Shown here in pieces: positions 45,401 through 54,150 of a stretch of DNA of 64,000 bases. Origin of the DNA: Tetrapyrgos nigripes (Eukaryota > Basidiomycota > Agaricomycetes > Agaricales > Campanellaceae); assembly GCA_013368315.1 (NCBI GenBank), contig JAACJM010000132.1, positions 62,001 to 126,000 on the forward strand, in the 5' to 3' direction. The translations under genes and the position numbers were made by a program. Under the pieces are notes generated by a model. It searched no databases. It was not told the origin of the DNA and worked only from the letters and a program-made list of their open reading frames with translations. Every line of letters begins with the position of its first letter. Within the stretch, counting starts at the first letter, position 1.

Positions 45401-46320
45401 AGCGCTTGGGTAAAGGCAGCTCGGATACTCAGCTTGGTATCTGATAAGCCTTCATCAGGATCGGTGGGGGTGTCTAGGTATTCCATGACGAGTTCACTCC
45501 ATTGCCCTGCAACATTCCATTGTCCGGTCGTGTCTTCTGAGGAAAGCATTGGTCCTAAGTCGATCTGTTGTAATCGGGTCTTCTTAGGTCGTTGTGATCG
45601 ACGTTGTCCCGCTATCTTGGGTTGTGGCATTGTTTTGTGGGGACCCACGATGTCTTTGAATAACACTTGGTAGTCTCGGTGGTATGTTCTAGGGTCGATT
45701 ATTTCGGGTTTGTTCATTCTTGGAGGAGAGGTTTTTGACTTAACTTCGGTTTTTACTGGGGTTTTTTCCAGTGTACAAGCGCTGGGGCATCGCGTTAGGT
45801 TGATTTCCGATGTTGTCCAGTCAATCTCCGGGTTGTGGTGTCGTAACCAGTCGGTACCCAGAATGATGTCGTGATCTCCAATATCCGTGATGTAAAATTT
45901 GGCAGTTTCCTCGTGATGGGATTGGTGATCTGGGGTATAGATCCGTAGTTTTTGGATGGTGTAATGTTTTACCCATCCCATTACGTTTTCTGATCCATCG
46001 ACATTTCGAACTGGAAATGGTTTTTCTAAGGGAATGCGACTGAGATGATGTTTTTGGGCGAAGGTGTTATTAATGATGATCCCTTCTGCTCCACTGTCTA
46101 GTAGAGCGATTGCGTCGATTTTTCGTCCAGTTATTTTCCTGATCAACTCGGTTTTAAGCTCTATTGATGGGGTCTGTTGATTTCGAGTGACTGCCGTGAT
46201 TCTTAATTCAGATAGGGATCGTGGCTTACGAAAGGGTATAGGGCTCGTGTATTGCCTGTGTTTTACTGGTATGTATGTCCATGTTCCTCCTCCTGACGAC
46301 GTAGCAGGGGAGGTATTCAA
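42403..46320 (-). CDS. G2 pol polyprotein, uninterrupted
   Basis: The 1305-codon frame is in the -1 register to gag and starts with TTG at the gag stop, so it is read by frameshift or bypass. Protease: ALLDSGAEGIIIN with DSG at 75-77. RT: VKIKDGKLRPVQDYRALN, FGLMNSPATFQ, YMDDILIFT. RNase H: VEVDASDYATGG, NYNIHDKELLAI, IFTDHRNLEYF. Integrase: HHCC finger (HHDSLATGHPGRYKTYELVS, CAKCQTTK), Asp in TTDFITDLP, Asp in ISDRGPQFAS, Glu in YHPQTDGESEQYNQELE. A GPFEIIEV module and a C-terminal chromodomain (EMILDSKPTRNRKGTQYLIK, WLDYPDSENTW) follow. The chromodomain would target integration to certain chromatin. All catalytic residues are present. Confidence 0.95.
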   Translation of the reverse strand: MNTSPATSSGGGTWTYIPVKHRQYTSPIPFRKPRSLSELRITAVTRNQQTPSIELKTELIRKITGRKIDAIALLDSGAEGIIINNTFAQKHHLSRIPLEKPFPVRNVDGSENVMGWVKHYTIQKLRIYTPDHQSHHEETAKFYITDIGDHDIILGTDWLRHHNPEIDWTTSEINLTRCPSACTLEKTPVKTEVKSKTSPPRMNKPEIIDPRTYHRDYQVLFKDIVGPHKTMPQPKIAGQRRSQRPKKTRLQQIDLGPMLSSEDTTGQWNVAGQWSELVMEYLDTPTDPDEGLSDTKLSIRAAFTQALQNTENKSTNSAASLQEQIPEQYHEYLSVFDKKTSERLPQRSHWDHAIELQDGFQPRACKTYPLSPNEQSELDSFLTENLEKGYIKPSKSPMASPFFFVKIKDGKLRPVQDYRALNKGTVKNAYPLPLIPELIDKLKNAYVFSKIDLRWGYNNIRIKEGDEWKAAFKTNRGLFEPTVMFFGLMNSPATFQAMMNTIFKDLIDQGKIVVYMDDILIFTRDLDEHRELVRTVLRRLRDNNLYAKPEKCIFEADKVDFLGLIVSHDTLSMDPVKVEGVLKWPTPKTVKEVQAFLGFGNFYRRFIKDFSKIARPLFDLTRKDNHWNWGTETEKAFQSLKTAFTSKPVLLMPDYTKPYRVEVDASDYATGGILMQTGEDNRWHPVAYISKSLSETERNYNIHDKELLAIIRALEAWRHYLEGAPHSIEIFTDHRNLEYFQTAQRLSRRQARWALFLTRFEFSLQHKPGSLNKADPLSRRPDHKLRTKNDNTDRILLDPKFFRIRATRQGTVTAIGDVELQRRIKECPKRDLEVVSALDVILRNGPRSLVKNLQEWNYEDGIILFRGKIYVPADNDLRRDIVKLHHDSLATGHPGRYKTYELVSREFWWPGMSVFVKDYVTGCAKCQTTKTNNHPTRIPLIPTEIPERPFGTITTDFITDLPECKGFNAIHVTVDKSTKTVIISPCTKTIDSDGTVNLLLDNTWRRYGLWDKMISDRGPQFASKVMATVHEKLGITSALSTAYHPQTDGESEQYNQELEQFLRIFCNYRQEDWVDYLPYAEFSHNTRIHSATGKSPFELLHGYQPRFFPSFNPTSNLPTVEERLQNLNQLRDKLKASLTSAAEMMNAQHGNHSISWTGYKIRDRVLLNGKNLKTTRPKAKLSDHRHGPFEIIEVIGQVNYKLKLPTTWQIHPVFHASLLTPYVETDAHGPNYPDPPAELLDADEEYNVEMILDSKPTRNRKGTQYLIKWLDYPDSENTWVPTSNLTKVKDMIEEFHQKHPRAYRH

Positions 46321-47618
46321 AAATCCGCTTCTGTTACGAACTTCTTTAGTAGCCCTTCTTTTTCCTCTCCTGATAATGCTCCGATTCTGGCTGTGAGTTC
46401 TGAGATGTTGTCTGCGGTAGTGTTGGTTTTGGACTCCGAGGTCTCTGTGGTGACTGCGGCTTGTTTTATAGAGGGTCTCCAGGCCGTGCTATTGGGGACC
46501 GTTGGAGGTGTGTTAGGGAATGTCGGGCAATTGCGGGGTAGTCCCTTTCGATACCATTTCATTAACGCCTTGTCGTTATAGCCAGTATCGTCAGCGTATC
46601 GTTTGAATTGGGAGTTGTACTTATCTATATCAGCCAGAGCTCCCTCCATTTTGATGTGTTCGATCTTGGTTTGGGCCTGAGTTTCCCGAGCTGAGGGTTT
46701 GAAATCTCGTAAGAACTCTCGCTTCACTTTGTATAGAGTCCAGAGCCTTTTCTTCATTTCTGGTTTCGGAGCAGAGGAGTCCTCGTTGGTACTTGTATAC
46801 TCCTCATCACTATCACTGAAATCATCTTCCTCCTCGAAGACGGTTTTCATCATATTATGTGCCCATCGTTTCGCTTCATCTCCTGAGAATAGCGTGAGGA
46901 AGAATGATATCTTTTCGTCTTCGGTAGGGTAGACTTGGTCGTTGAGACGGAGATAGTTGTTAAATTCGGCCATCCAGTCCTTCGTTTGGTTCCGGTCTCC
47001 TGTGAACTTTTCTGGCTTTACTCCACGTTCCTTGGTAGTCGTATTAGGAAAGACCGAGGACTGAGTGTCCTGAGCCTTGTCGTCGGGTGGTGCGGTGTCT
47101 CGAGGGGCTCGAGTTCCTCCCGCAGCAGCGGTGGCCGAGTCAGGATTTTCAGACATTCTGAGAGCAGCGTGAATAGAGTGGAAATCGATCGGGAGTGTGG
47201 GGTTGATTGAGATGGGTTCCTGGGCTGCACTAGGAGTGCTGTCCGTCGGAGATCTGTCGTGAGGGGAATGGGGTTCTGAGGAGTGTTTGTGAGAAGGAGT
47301 TGGTGATGGGGTTGTGACAGGATCTGGATTTTCTGTGATTGGTTCTGTTGGAAGTGATTTGAAGAGTGAGACCGGTTCGATACCGATTTCTTGTTCTTCG
47401 ATTGAAAGGGGTCGGTTGTTTACTGAGAGTCGGTTGGGACACGGATGGTTCATACAAAGCTCCCACCGGTTTTGGTGTGAGAAGTAGCAATCTTGTTGTC
47501 TTTGGGGGACGTGTCCGTGAGGTCGTCTGAGGCAAACAAGTATGGGGGAGGAAACACGGCTGGGGTTTTGTGAGGCTGTGCGTGATCTAGTGGCTCTTGG
47601 AATTCCACTCTCGCTCAT
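46317..47618 (-). CDS. G2 gag, zinc knuckle deleted
   Basis: The 433-residue Gag has an ATG at 47618. The N-terminal Cys/His cluster (C-x4-H, DCYF, W-x2-C-x4-C) matches G1. After a Ser/Pro/Thr-rich linker, the capsid-like part holds KFTGDRNQTKDWMAEFNNYL (about residues 200-222) and an acidic loop. Near residue 345 the sequence jumps from WYRKGLPRN to CPTFPNTPPTVPN. G1 has more than 100 residues between the matching points, including CFACRQTGHMSNEC, so an in-frame deletion removed the nucleocapsid zinc knuckle (junction about 46530-46540). The end ADF-stop overlaps pol at GATTTTTGA. Confidence 0.9.
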   Translation of the reverse strand: MSESGIPRATRSRTASQNPSRVSSPILVCLRRPHGHVPQRQQDCYFSHQNRWELCMNHPCPNRLSVNNRPLSIEEQEIGIEPVSLFKSLPTEPITENPDPVTTPSPTPSHKHSSEPHSPHDRSPTDSTPSAAQEPISINPTLPIDFHSIHAALRMSENPDSATAAAGGTRAPRDTAPPDDKAQDTQSSVFPNTTTKERGVKPEKFTGDRNQTKDWMAEFNNYLRLNDQVYPTEDEKISFFLTLFSGDEAKRWAHNMMKTVFEEEDDFSDSDEEYTSTNEDSSAPKPEMKKRLWTLYKVKREFLRDFKPSARETQAQTKIEHIKMEGALADIDKYNSQFKRYADDTGYNDKALMKWYRKGLPRNCPTFPNTPPTVPNSTAWRPSIKQAAVTTETSESKTNTTADNISELTARIGALSGEEKEGLLKKFVTEADF

Positions 47619-47682
47619 TCACTCGTTTCAGCTTCTGGGAATAAGAGATCCCACTGTTCTCCTGAGACGTCTTCCCAAGAGG

Positions 47683-48102
47683 TCAGTGATCTACTCGGGT
47701 TTGGAGATATTCGTGGTATTCTTCTTGGTTGAACTCGAAGATGTCGCTATCTTCGTAGTCGGCGTGACTGAACCAATATGGGAGGGTCGTTTCTCCTAGT
47801 TGAACGAGGTAGCACGTATCTGCAATTGCAACGTAGCGTGGAGAGGTGTTTTCAGGTGATATCTTTATTCGGAGGTATTCGGAAATGGTCACTTCACCTG
47901 GGGTCCACGATCTCTTGTTGAGTATGATCCAATAGTCGTCAAGTTCGATAGCGTGCTTGTATACTGTTGTTTCGAGTTCCTCTTGGTAGTTTATGAAATA
48001 TTTTGATTTTTCGATAGGGAAAGGGTAACACGGTGGAGGTCGGGTTCGTAGGTTGTTAATAAGGGGTTCGAAGTTAAGAGCCAGTGTGTTTTTGTCGAGG
48101 GT
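47683..48102 (-). other. G2 leader ORF0 without methionine
   Basis: A 139-codon open frame starts right after a stop near the primer site and ends 62 nt before the gag ATG, in a different frame from gag. It has no Met codon. Its product (FEPLINN..., PFPIEKSKYFINYQEE, IELDDYWIIL, PGEVTISEYLRIKI) resembles the G1 leader frame. The acidic tail ends EEYHEYLQTRVDH. Translation would need a non-AUG start. Confidence 0.42.
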
Positions 48103-48126
48103 TTATTTGTGAGGTGGGTGTAAGAG

Positions 48127-48136
48127 AGTCCGTTCA
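48127..48136 (-). promoter_or_regulatory. G2 self-primer binding site
   Basis: TGAACGGACT (minus strand) pairs over 10 positions with AGUCUGUUCA at the presumed RNA start, with one G-U pair. Where G1 has a U-A pair, G2 has C-G, so the pairing is kept by a compensatory change. Confidence 0.65.
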
Positions 48137-48138
48137 AG

Positions 48139-48626
48139 TGTCAAGAACGTTGTCACTTAGCAAAACCACCCAAGTCACACAATGAACGAGATAGATTCGG
48201 CGAGTTACAATGAGACGAGATAGGGAAAGAATAATAGAGACGAGAAGAGATCGAGTAGCTGACTATGCTCGACACTGCACTGTACTAGGAGCGGAGTGGA
48301 GACGAAGTGAACAGACTAAGGAACCTGGCTACGAGATCTACGATATATATAGAGAAGAAGTGAATATGTGAGAATGTCCATGGAGCTTGGGGATCGGAGG
48401 AGATAAGAGTATGAGTCAAGTAAGAAAATATATATGTGAGAATATCCATGGAGATAAAGGAAAACGGAGGAGTGAGTCATAGATCCAAGAGACGATGATG
48501 AGAGATAATTAGTATTTATGGGTTTATGGAAGGTGATAGAATGATGAACAAAAGTGAATAGATAGTAAAAGAGAATAGAGGAGAAAGTGAAGGGGGAAAT
48601 GAAGGAGACGGAGGCGATTCATGACA
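48139..48626 (-). repeat. G2 5' LTR
   Basis: On the minus strand it begins TGTCATGAATCG and ends GTTCTTGACA. A TATA run (48343-48351) lies about 34 nt before AGTCTGTTCA (48317-48308), the presumed RNA 5' end. That block pairs with the primer site at 48127-48136. Confidence 0.95.
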
Positions 48627-48705
48627 AAGTCCCTTTCATTTGTGAGGACACTAAATCGATTATATGAAGCAAACTTGTTATGAAACACTGATTGTTCTGT
48701 AGGTG
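48627..48705 (-). pseudogene. G4 pol segment on the far side of G2
   Basis: The minus-strand frame reads HNKFASYNRFSVLTNERD up to the target site aagtc and continues in phase beyond G2 at 41206. It links the gag fragment above with the protease fragment at 40412-41206. Confidence 0.7.
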
Positions 48706-49250
48706 GTGTATCATTCTGTCTATGGGTTCTTAAAAACCCACATCCTCACTAAGTTTCTGGAACTCCTCCTTCACTTTGTCTGTCTTCAAGACTTCCTGCA
48801 TGCTTCGTATGAGGCAATTCCTAGAGATATGTCCTTCTTCTCCACACCCATAACACTTGTGAACCCCATCCTACATCCCTTTGTTTGCTTTAGTACAATC
48901 AATCTCCATGGGTTTCCCCTGTCCACCAAAGGTAACTCCTGTTCCAGTACGAGTCATCAGTGCCTCTGATGGAGCCCCAACACTTGTAGTGGCATTTTGG
49001 GTAGTGGTAAACTGTGTTCCCACAGAGGTATTTCCACTAGCAGGAATCCCTCTGGAATCATTTCCAAGAGTTCAAATTCTCTGATCACAAAGATCAAGTC
49101 ATACTGCCACAGCTTTCCAACAGGGTCCATTTGATAGATCCTATGAACAATTCCAAACTGGAGGTTCTGCTTCAATAGCATGATGAGTCTCTCTTCATTC
49201 AATTCTTTGAAAGAAAGGAAAAACTGTGTAGCCAACACAGTGCCTTGCTT
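48706..49250 (-). pseudogene. G4 gag fragment
   Basis: On the minus strand, QFFLSFKELNEERLIMLLKQ followed by NLQFGIVHRIYQMDP is a typical end of a Gypsy capsid domain. After a frameshift come MTRTGTGVTFGGQGKPMEID and a zinc knuckle CYGCGEEGHISRNC (about 48852-48811), then KVKEEFQKLSEDVGF and a stop at about 48731. Stops within the linker show it is inactive. Confidence 0.82.
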
Positions 49251-49329
49251 GATACTTTGTAGCTTTTGCTATGTGATGTCTGTCTGATTTCCTCCTGTGA
49301 ATTCCCTTTGAATCACTAATAAGTAGTCT

Positions 49330-50970
49330 TTGGTAAATATGTACTTTATGTACTAAAAACACAAAAACCTTTATACAATCTTGAAAGAAGACGAGTGTTC
49401 CGAGTAGTCAGATACTCAAAGTCTCAACCAATCTTGTACTATAAGAACTTTTGTGGGGGTTTTGATAACACTTTTGCGCTAGTGTGCGAAGACACAAATA
49501 TAACACCAAATGGACTAACAAGCCCCAAAGATCTAAAACAGTTTTTGAAGGCCACAAATGCCTTAGTTCAAAATCACAAACACACACACAAAGACCAAAG
49601 GTCAAACACAATAAGTTCACAATTTTATAACCACACTTGTTAAATTTTATAGACACTTGTTATAACCAACACACAATTTATACTCTTTTGGAGTGCAAGG
49701 TAAATGATAGAAGCTTTAGTCCAGTGTTTCACGTTTCCACTAATTACTAGTGAAATCTGGTACTCTACAGTATGTGGCTTGGGTAGCTACTAGTAATACC
49801 TGGTCCTTTTATACTACCGGTAGCTACAACTATAAAGTTACTGCTTTAATTTGAATGTCCGCAAAAAGGTACGCAAAGAAAATTACAAATGCACAATAAA
49901 ATCGCTAGCAGGGTCTACCTACTTTCCTTGTAAGTAAAATCCTGCTATATCGGGTATCTAGAAACTGTCCGTTCATTATCTAAATTTTGGTTAGGGATTT
50001 CTTTAGTCCCTCTTGCTTAATCCGTCTTGTTATTCTGAGTACCACTCTGGTTAGCGCAGCCAGTATTGCTGACACACCAAGCTCCACCCATGACTACAGT
50101 ATCCACTAGCGAACCTTTCGCTAGGAATATACTTGTGTAGCCATAGTTTCTTTAGGCCGCTGTTATTCCCATTGTTCAACCTTATTCGTCTAACACCAGG
50201 CCGCCCTGACTAGGTAAGTACCATATTTATCTTCTACTAGAGTCCAGCTCTATGTAGCACTTTATTCTACCTTCCTAGCATTGTCCTACACTCTTCAACA
50301 CTTTTTCTAGCGTTTGCCGAGCATATAGTCCCAATCCAGAAATACTGTTACCCATTTGGGTCATATTCCAATCTTTTGGATCTGCTGTGTTCTAGCGCTT
50401 CTATCCTCTATATCTCTTTATAGAGTGTCCCGCTAGGCGTCCCTTCTTCATAGTTAGATTCCTGACGTTTCTAGGGTTCTATACATATACATATTGTCCT
50501 ACTTCTGCCCACACATGCTCTGTAGGATCCCATAATATTCCTCCAATACTCTCGGTACCTTCGGAATCCACCGATCTCATAGATATAGACCCTAGCGGGG
50601 CTATTTCCAAATGTCTGATACCGCTATAGCCTTTCCAATCAGCCTTCAGCCGAGGCTTGTGTTGCGTGCACGTTTGCCCTTGCTCATGAATAGGGGCTAT
50701 CCCTACTTCACCACTGGGGGGTAGAGGCCAAGCTGTTGCTGGCAAGACGATTACTATATTACATATAAAGGTCAATGTTGGGCATATATATAGGAACATG
50801 CAGGATCATCATTATAAGTAGCATTGTGGTGTTATATCCTCCTTCTGGTGATGAAGTGTTTCCATGCACCATGCCATCATTAAGCCAAACTGTGCCATCT
50901 TTTCTCACTACATGCACCACAAAATGGTTCTCGTTAATCCAGTAAATGGACAACTGAACCAGAAATAATA
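49330..50970 (-). repeat. Long LTR-like region of G4
   Basis: It lies 5' of the G4 gag fragment on the minus strand and is similar over long stretches to 59130-61340. Shared words include gagtagtcag.atactcaa near the start and ggtactctacagtatgtggcttg-like plus ccttttatactac in the middle. I interpret both as long LTRs of one family. The outer border is not determined. The frame at 50953-50759 (HFVVHVVRKDGTVWLNDG) may be foreign to it. Confidence 0.5.
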
Positions 50971-51289
50971 AACTGAGTGTGGCACTGTAAATGTTTCAGA
51001 GAGTGAAGTTGGGCCTTGTTGGAGTGTACAGCTTCAGAAATTGAAATAAGAGATGGAGAAGGGCATCAACTCATCCATAGAAAGATGGGAAAGTACCCTA
51101 TCCACCAATTCAGGGGACCTAGATGCAATGAGTACAATGACAACAGGTAGCCAAAAGGAGCACACAGCTCCCCAAAATCATACATAGTGATGGTTGACAA
51201 CAACAAAGACAGGTGAGCGGCAAAGACACAGGTGAGGTATATCTTGTTCCAAAGTTAAATGAGACAAGAATTGGCCCATAATAAGGATA
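50971..51289. other. No gene seen
   Basis: A/T-rich sequence without recognised motifs. It leads into the tandem array that starts near 51290. Confidence 0.4.
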
Positions 51290-52025
51290 TATTGAAGGTA
51301 AACTCTCCTGCTCTCATGTACCTTCCCCTCACTCACCCAAAACTCATATCTGTAGATCCAGAGAACCTCTTAGTATGGGGTTTCTTTCCCTGTTTTTCTG
51401 GAGTTTAATGAGGCCAGAAATGCCCCAGATAAAAAATAAATTGATGGTAAACTTCCCAGCACTCACATACCCTCCCCTCACCCACCCAAAAACTCATATC
51501 TCCATATCCAGAGTGTCTATGACTCCATGTTTTCTTTCCCTCTTATTCTGAGGTTAAATGAGGCCAGAATTGCCCCTGAACAAAAATATATTGATGGTAA
51601 ACTCCTTCACTCTCACATACCTTCCCCTCACCCACCCAAAAACTCATAGCTCCACATCCAGAGCACCTATAACTCTAGGTTCTCTTTTCCCCTTATTCTG
51701 AGGTTAAATTAGGCCAGAATTTCCCCAGAACAAAAATATATGAATGGTAAACTTCCCCCTCACCCACCCACAACTCATATCCATAGATCCAGAGTACCTC
51801 TCAGTATGGAGGTTGTTTCCCTATTTTTCTGGAGTGAAATGAGGCAAGAATTGGCCCAGACCAAATATATATTGATGGTAAACTACCCTACCTATTATTG
51901 TGGGCTTTTTTTCCTTCTCAATCTAGAGTTAAAGGAAGCCATAATTGGCTCAGCATACCCCCCCTCACCCCTGCAAACTTTTGTTTCCCATCCAAAATAG
52001 CTCCTTAAAATGAATTCATAATAAA
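51290..52025. repeat. Tandem array of about 150-bp units
   Basis: About five imperfect units are each marked by ttgatggtaaact (51290, 51441, 51590, 51742, 51873, and a weak one near 52010). They are followed by cccctcacccacccaaaaactcat, atccagag and ttaaatgaggccagaa. Unit length varies from about 130 to 152 bp. Confidence 0.8.
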
Positions 52026-52163
52026 CTTCTCTGCACTTACATATCTTACCCCCCATAAACCAAACCCACATCTCCATAATCCTTGATGATGTTGAACAAA
52101 AGGTAATGAACATATATTGATTGTACAACTAGATATGGACCTTTATGTATGCAGTTTAACAGT

Positions 52164-52248
52164 TGTCCTGTGGTGTAATGGTTTTGTGCTGTGCCAAAGT
52201 CTATGTCAATTATGTTTGGCTGGTGTGAGTTCAATCCTCACACTGGCA
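52164..52248 (+). tRNA. tRNA-like sequence (pseudogene or SINE head)
   Basis: An internal promoter A-box (TGGTGTAATGG) and a B-box-like arm (GTGAGTTCAATCCTCAC: a 5-bp stem with the TTCAATC loop) are spaced as in a tRNA with a short intron or long variable arm. GCCAAA / TTTGGC can form the anticodon-side stem. The acceptor stem pairs at only about four of seven positions (TGTC.../...GGCA), so this is not a good functional tRNA. It may be a tRNA pseudogene or the head of a SINE. Confidence 0.4.
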
Positions 52249-52436
52249 TGCTTTTTAGAGATACGCAATCACTTACTGTAAGCAAATAGATCACATGAAT
52301 TTTTCAGCTCAATATAGTGATAAGTTCCCATGGATCACAGATCCGCGTTTGAATGCGCAAAAATTTGGGTGGGTAGACATCAAAAAATAATGATTACTAT
52401 AAATAGTAATTGTAATCCCTTTGAGTTACTTTAGCC

Positions 52437-53204
52437 ACACTCTGGACACAACCACACAACCTGCACGCACCATGGACACACTCTGGACGCAACCTGCGCG
52501 CACTCAGGACACAACCTCCACACACTCTGGATGCAACCTGTGTGCACCCTGGATGCAACCTGCACGCACACTGGATGCAACCTGCGTGCACTCTGGATGC
52601 AACCTGCGCACACTCAGGACGTAACCTGCACGCACTCTGGATGCAACCTGCATGCATCCTGGACGCAACCTACGCACACCCTGGACACAACCTGCGCACA
52701 CCCTGGACACAACCTGCACACACCCTGGACGCAACCTGCACACACCCTGGACGCAACCTGTGCACACCCTAAACGCAACCTGTGCGCACTCTGGACACAA
52801 CCTGCGCACACTCAGGACGCAACCTGCATGCACCCTGGATGCAACCTATGCACATCCTGGACGCAACCTGCGCGCACTCTGGACACAACCTGCGCACACT
52901 CAGGATGCAACCTGCACGCACCCTGGATGCAACCTGCGCGCACCCTGGACACAACCTGCACACACCCTGGATGCAACCTGCATGCACTCTGGATGCAACT
53001 TGCACACACTCTGGATGCAACTTGCACACACTCTGGACGCAACCTGCATGCACTCTGGTGGACGCAACTTGCACGCACTCTGGACGCAACTTGCACACAC
53101 TCTGGACACAACTTGCGCACACTCTGAATGCAACTTGTGTGCACTCTGGACACAACCTGCGCGCACTCTGGACGCAACCTGCACGCACTCTGGATGCAAC
53201 CATT
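52437..53204. repeat. 21-bp minisatellite, about 36 units, open in several frames
   Basis: Variants of ctctggacgcaacctgcacgca repeat every 21 bp through the block, with one 24-bp unit near 53058. Because 21 is a multiple of three and stop codons are rare in the unit, long frames stay open on both strands, coding heptapeptide repeats such as HSGCNLH or CRLRPECAQ. There is no start context, neighbouring exon or known family, so I treat it as DNA repeat rather than a gene. Confidence 0.9.
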
Positions 53205-53488
53205 TTCCAGCAATACATTTAATTTTTCAAATATATTCTTTCCTTTTTGTTGTAATGTTTTCATAATCCTGGCTGACTTACCCCAATATTACTGTGACTG
53301 AAATGTCACAGTAAGTCTCCTGTAAAACATTTCCCATCACTGTATATTTACTGTATACTTGAATGATGTAAATCCTTTGTAATACAGACTTGAATTACTA
53401 GAAGATATACTGTGACTTTTTGTCACACTGAAATACTTCTGTATTTCTTGGCTGTATTACCTAATGTATTACTGTGACACCATGTCAC

Positions 53489-53831
53489 TCTGAAATGTTC
53501 CTGTAATCCAACTTGTCTTACAGCAGTCTTACAGCATTGCTCCCAAAATTTCTTCTCTCTGTAATACTTCTGTAATCCAAGGCAGAATACTTGTTGAATG
53601 GCTTGGTGTAAGGTTGCTGTAATCCCTATGTAGGGCACTGGATCTACAGGGATTTGGCCTCTGAAATGTCCCTGTAATACAACTTGTCTTACAGCAGTCT
53701 TACAGCATTGCTCTGGAAAATTCTTCTCTCTGTAATACCTCTGTAATACAAGGTGGATTACTTATTGAATGACTTGTTGTAAGGTCACTGTAATACTTCT
53801 GCATGGCAGATGATTTACAGGGATTTGCCTC
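53489..53831. repeat. 171-bp tandem duplication rich in ctgtaat
   Basis: Two units (starting at 53489 and 53660) share tctgaaatgt.cctgtaat, acttgtcttacagcagtctt, and a tail with tacagggatttg. The preceding 53270-53488 is built of similar ctgtaata and tgtgac words. Probably part of a degenerate element. Confidence 0.75.
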
Positions 53832-53836
53832 CAGTG

Positions 53837-54150
53837 CTACATAAGACTGAGTAAAATGCTGACTTGTTTGTAGTTTGAACAATGAGGAATGCTACATAAG
53901 ACTAAGTAAAATGCTGACTTGTTCGTAGTTTGAACAATGAGAAATGCTACATAAGACTAAGTAAAATGCTGACTTTTTCATAGTTTGAACAATGAGAAAT
54001 GCTACACAGTAAAATGCTGACTTGTTCTGAGTTTGATCACAGATAAATGCTACATTGGTGCTTAAAGTGCAATGCTAGATCAGTGGTTGCAAGGTGATTG
54101 CTGAATTACTACTTTCCAAATGGCAAAAACATATTTTGCATCGTAAATTT
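53837..54150. repeat. 55-bp tandem units, same family as 20600-21010
   Basis: Units tgctacataagact.agtaaa, atgctgacttg and gtttgaacaatgag repeat at 53837, 53890, 53945 and 54000 (shortened). The end, tttccaaatggcaaaaacatattttgca, matches the end of the 20600 repeat. Confidence 0.75.

Larger units (their letters stand above)
41207..48626 (-). mobile_element. G2: young chromovirus with uninterrupted pol, ORF0 and ORF3
   Basis: A 7420-bp minus-strand element flanked by aagtc (41202-41206, 48627-48631). Its 488-bp LTRs differ at three sites (41370/48302, 41400/48332, 41683/48615). Order: 5' LTR 48626-48139, primer site, ORF0 (48102-47683), gag (47618-46317), pol (46320-42403), TATA-like box, ORF3 (42247-41708), polypurine tract, 3' LTR 41694-41207. 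Pol has no stop or missing catalytic residue. Gag, however, lacks the zinc knuckle through an in-frame deletion, so the element may need Gag from elsewhere. It is inserted in G4. Confidence 0.96.

Noticed and set aside
52437..53204. Long overlapping ORFs with heptapeptide repeats on both strands
   Set aside because: They follow from a 21-bp DNA repeat lacking stops. No start context, exon structure or known family supports a protein.
51290..53204. CRISPR array
   Set aside because: The units are contiguous diverged tandem repeats without unique spacers, and the genome is eukaryotic.
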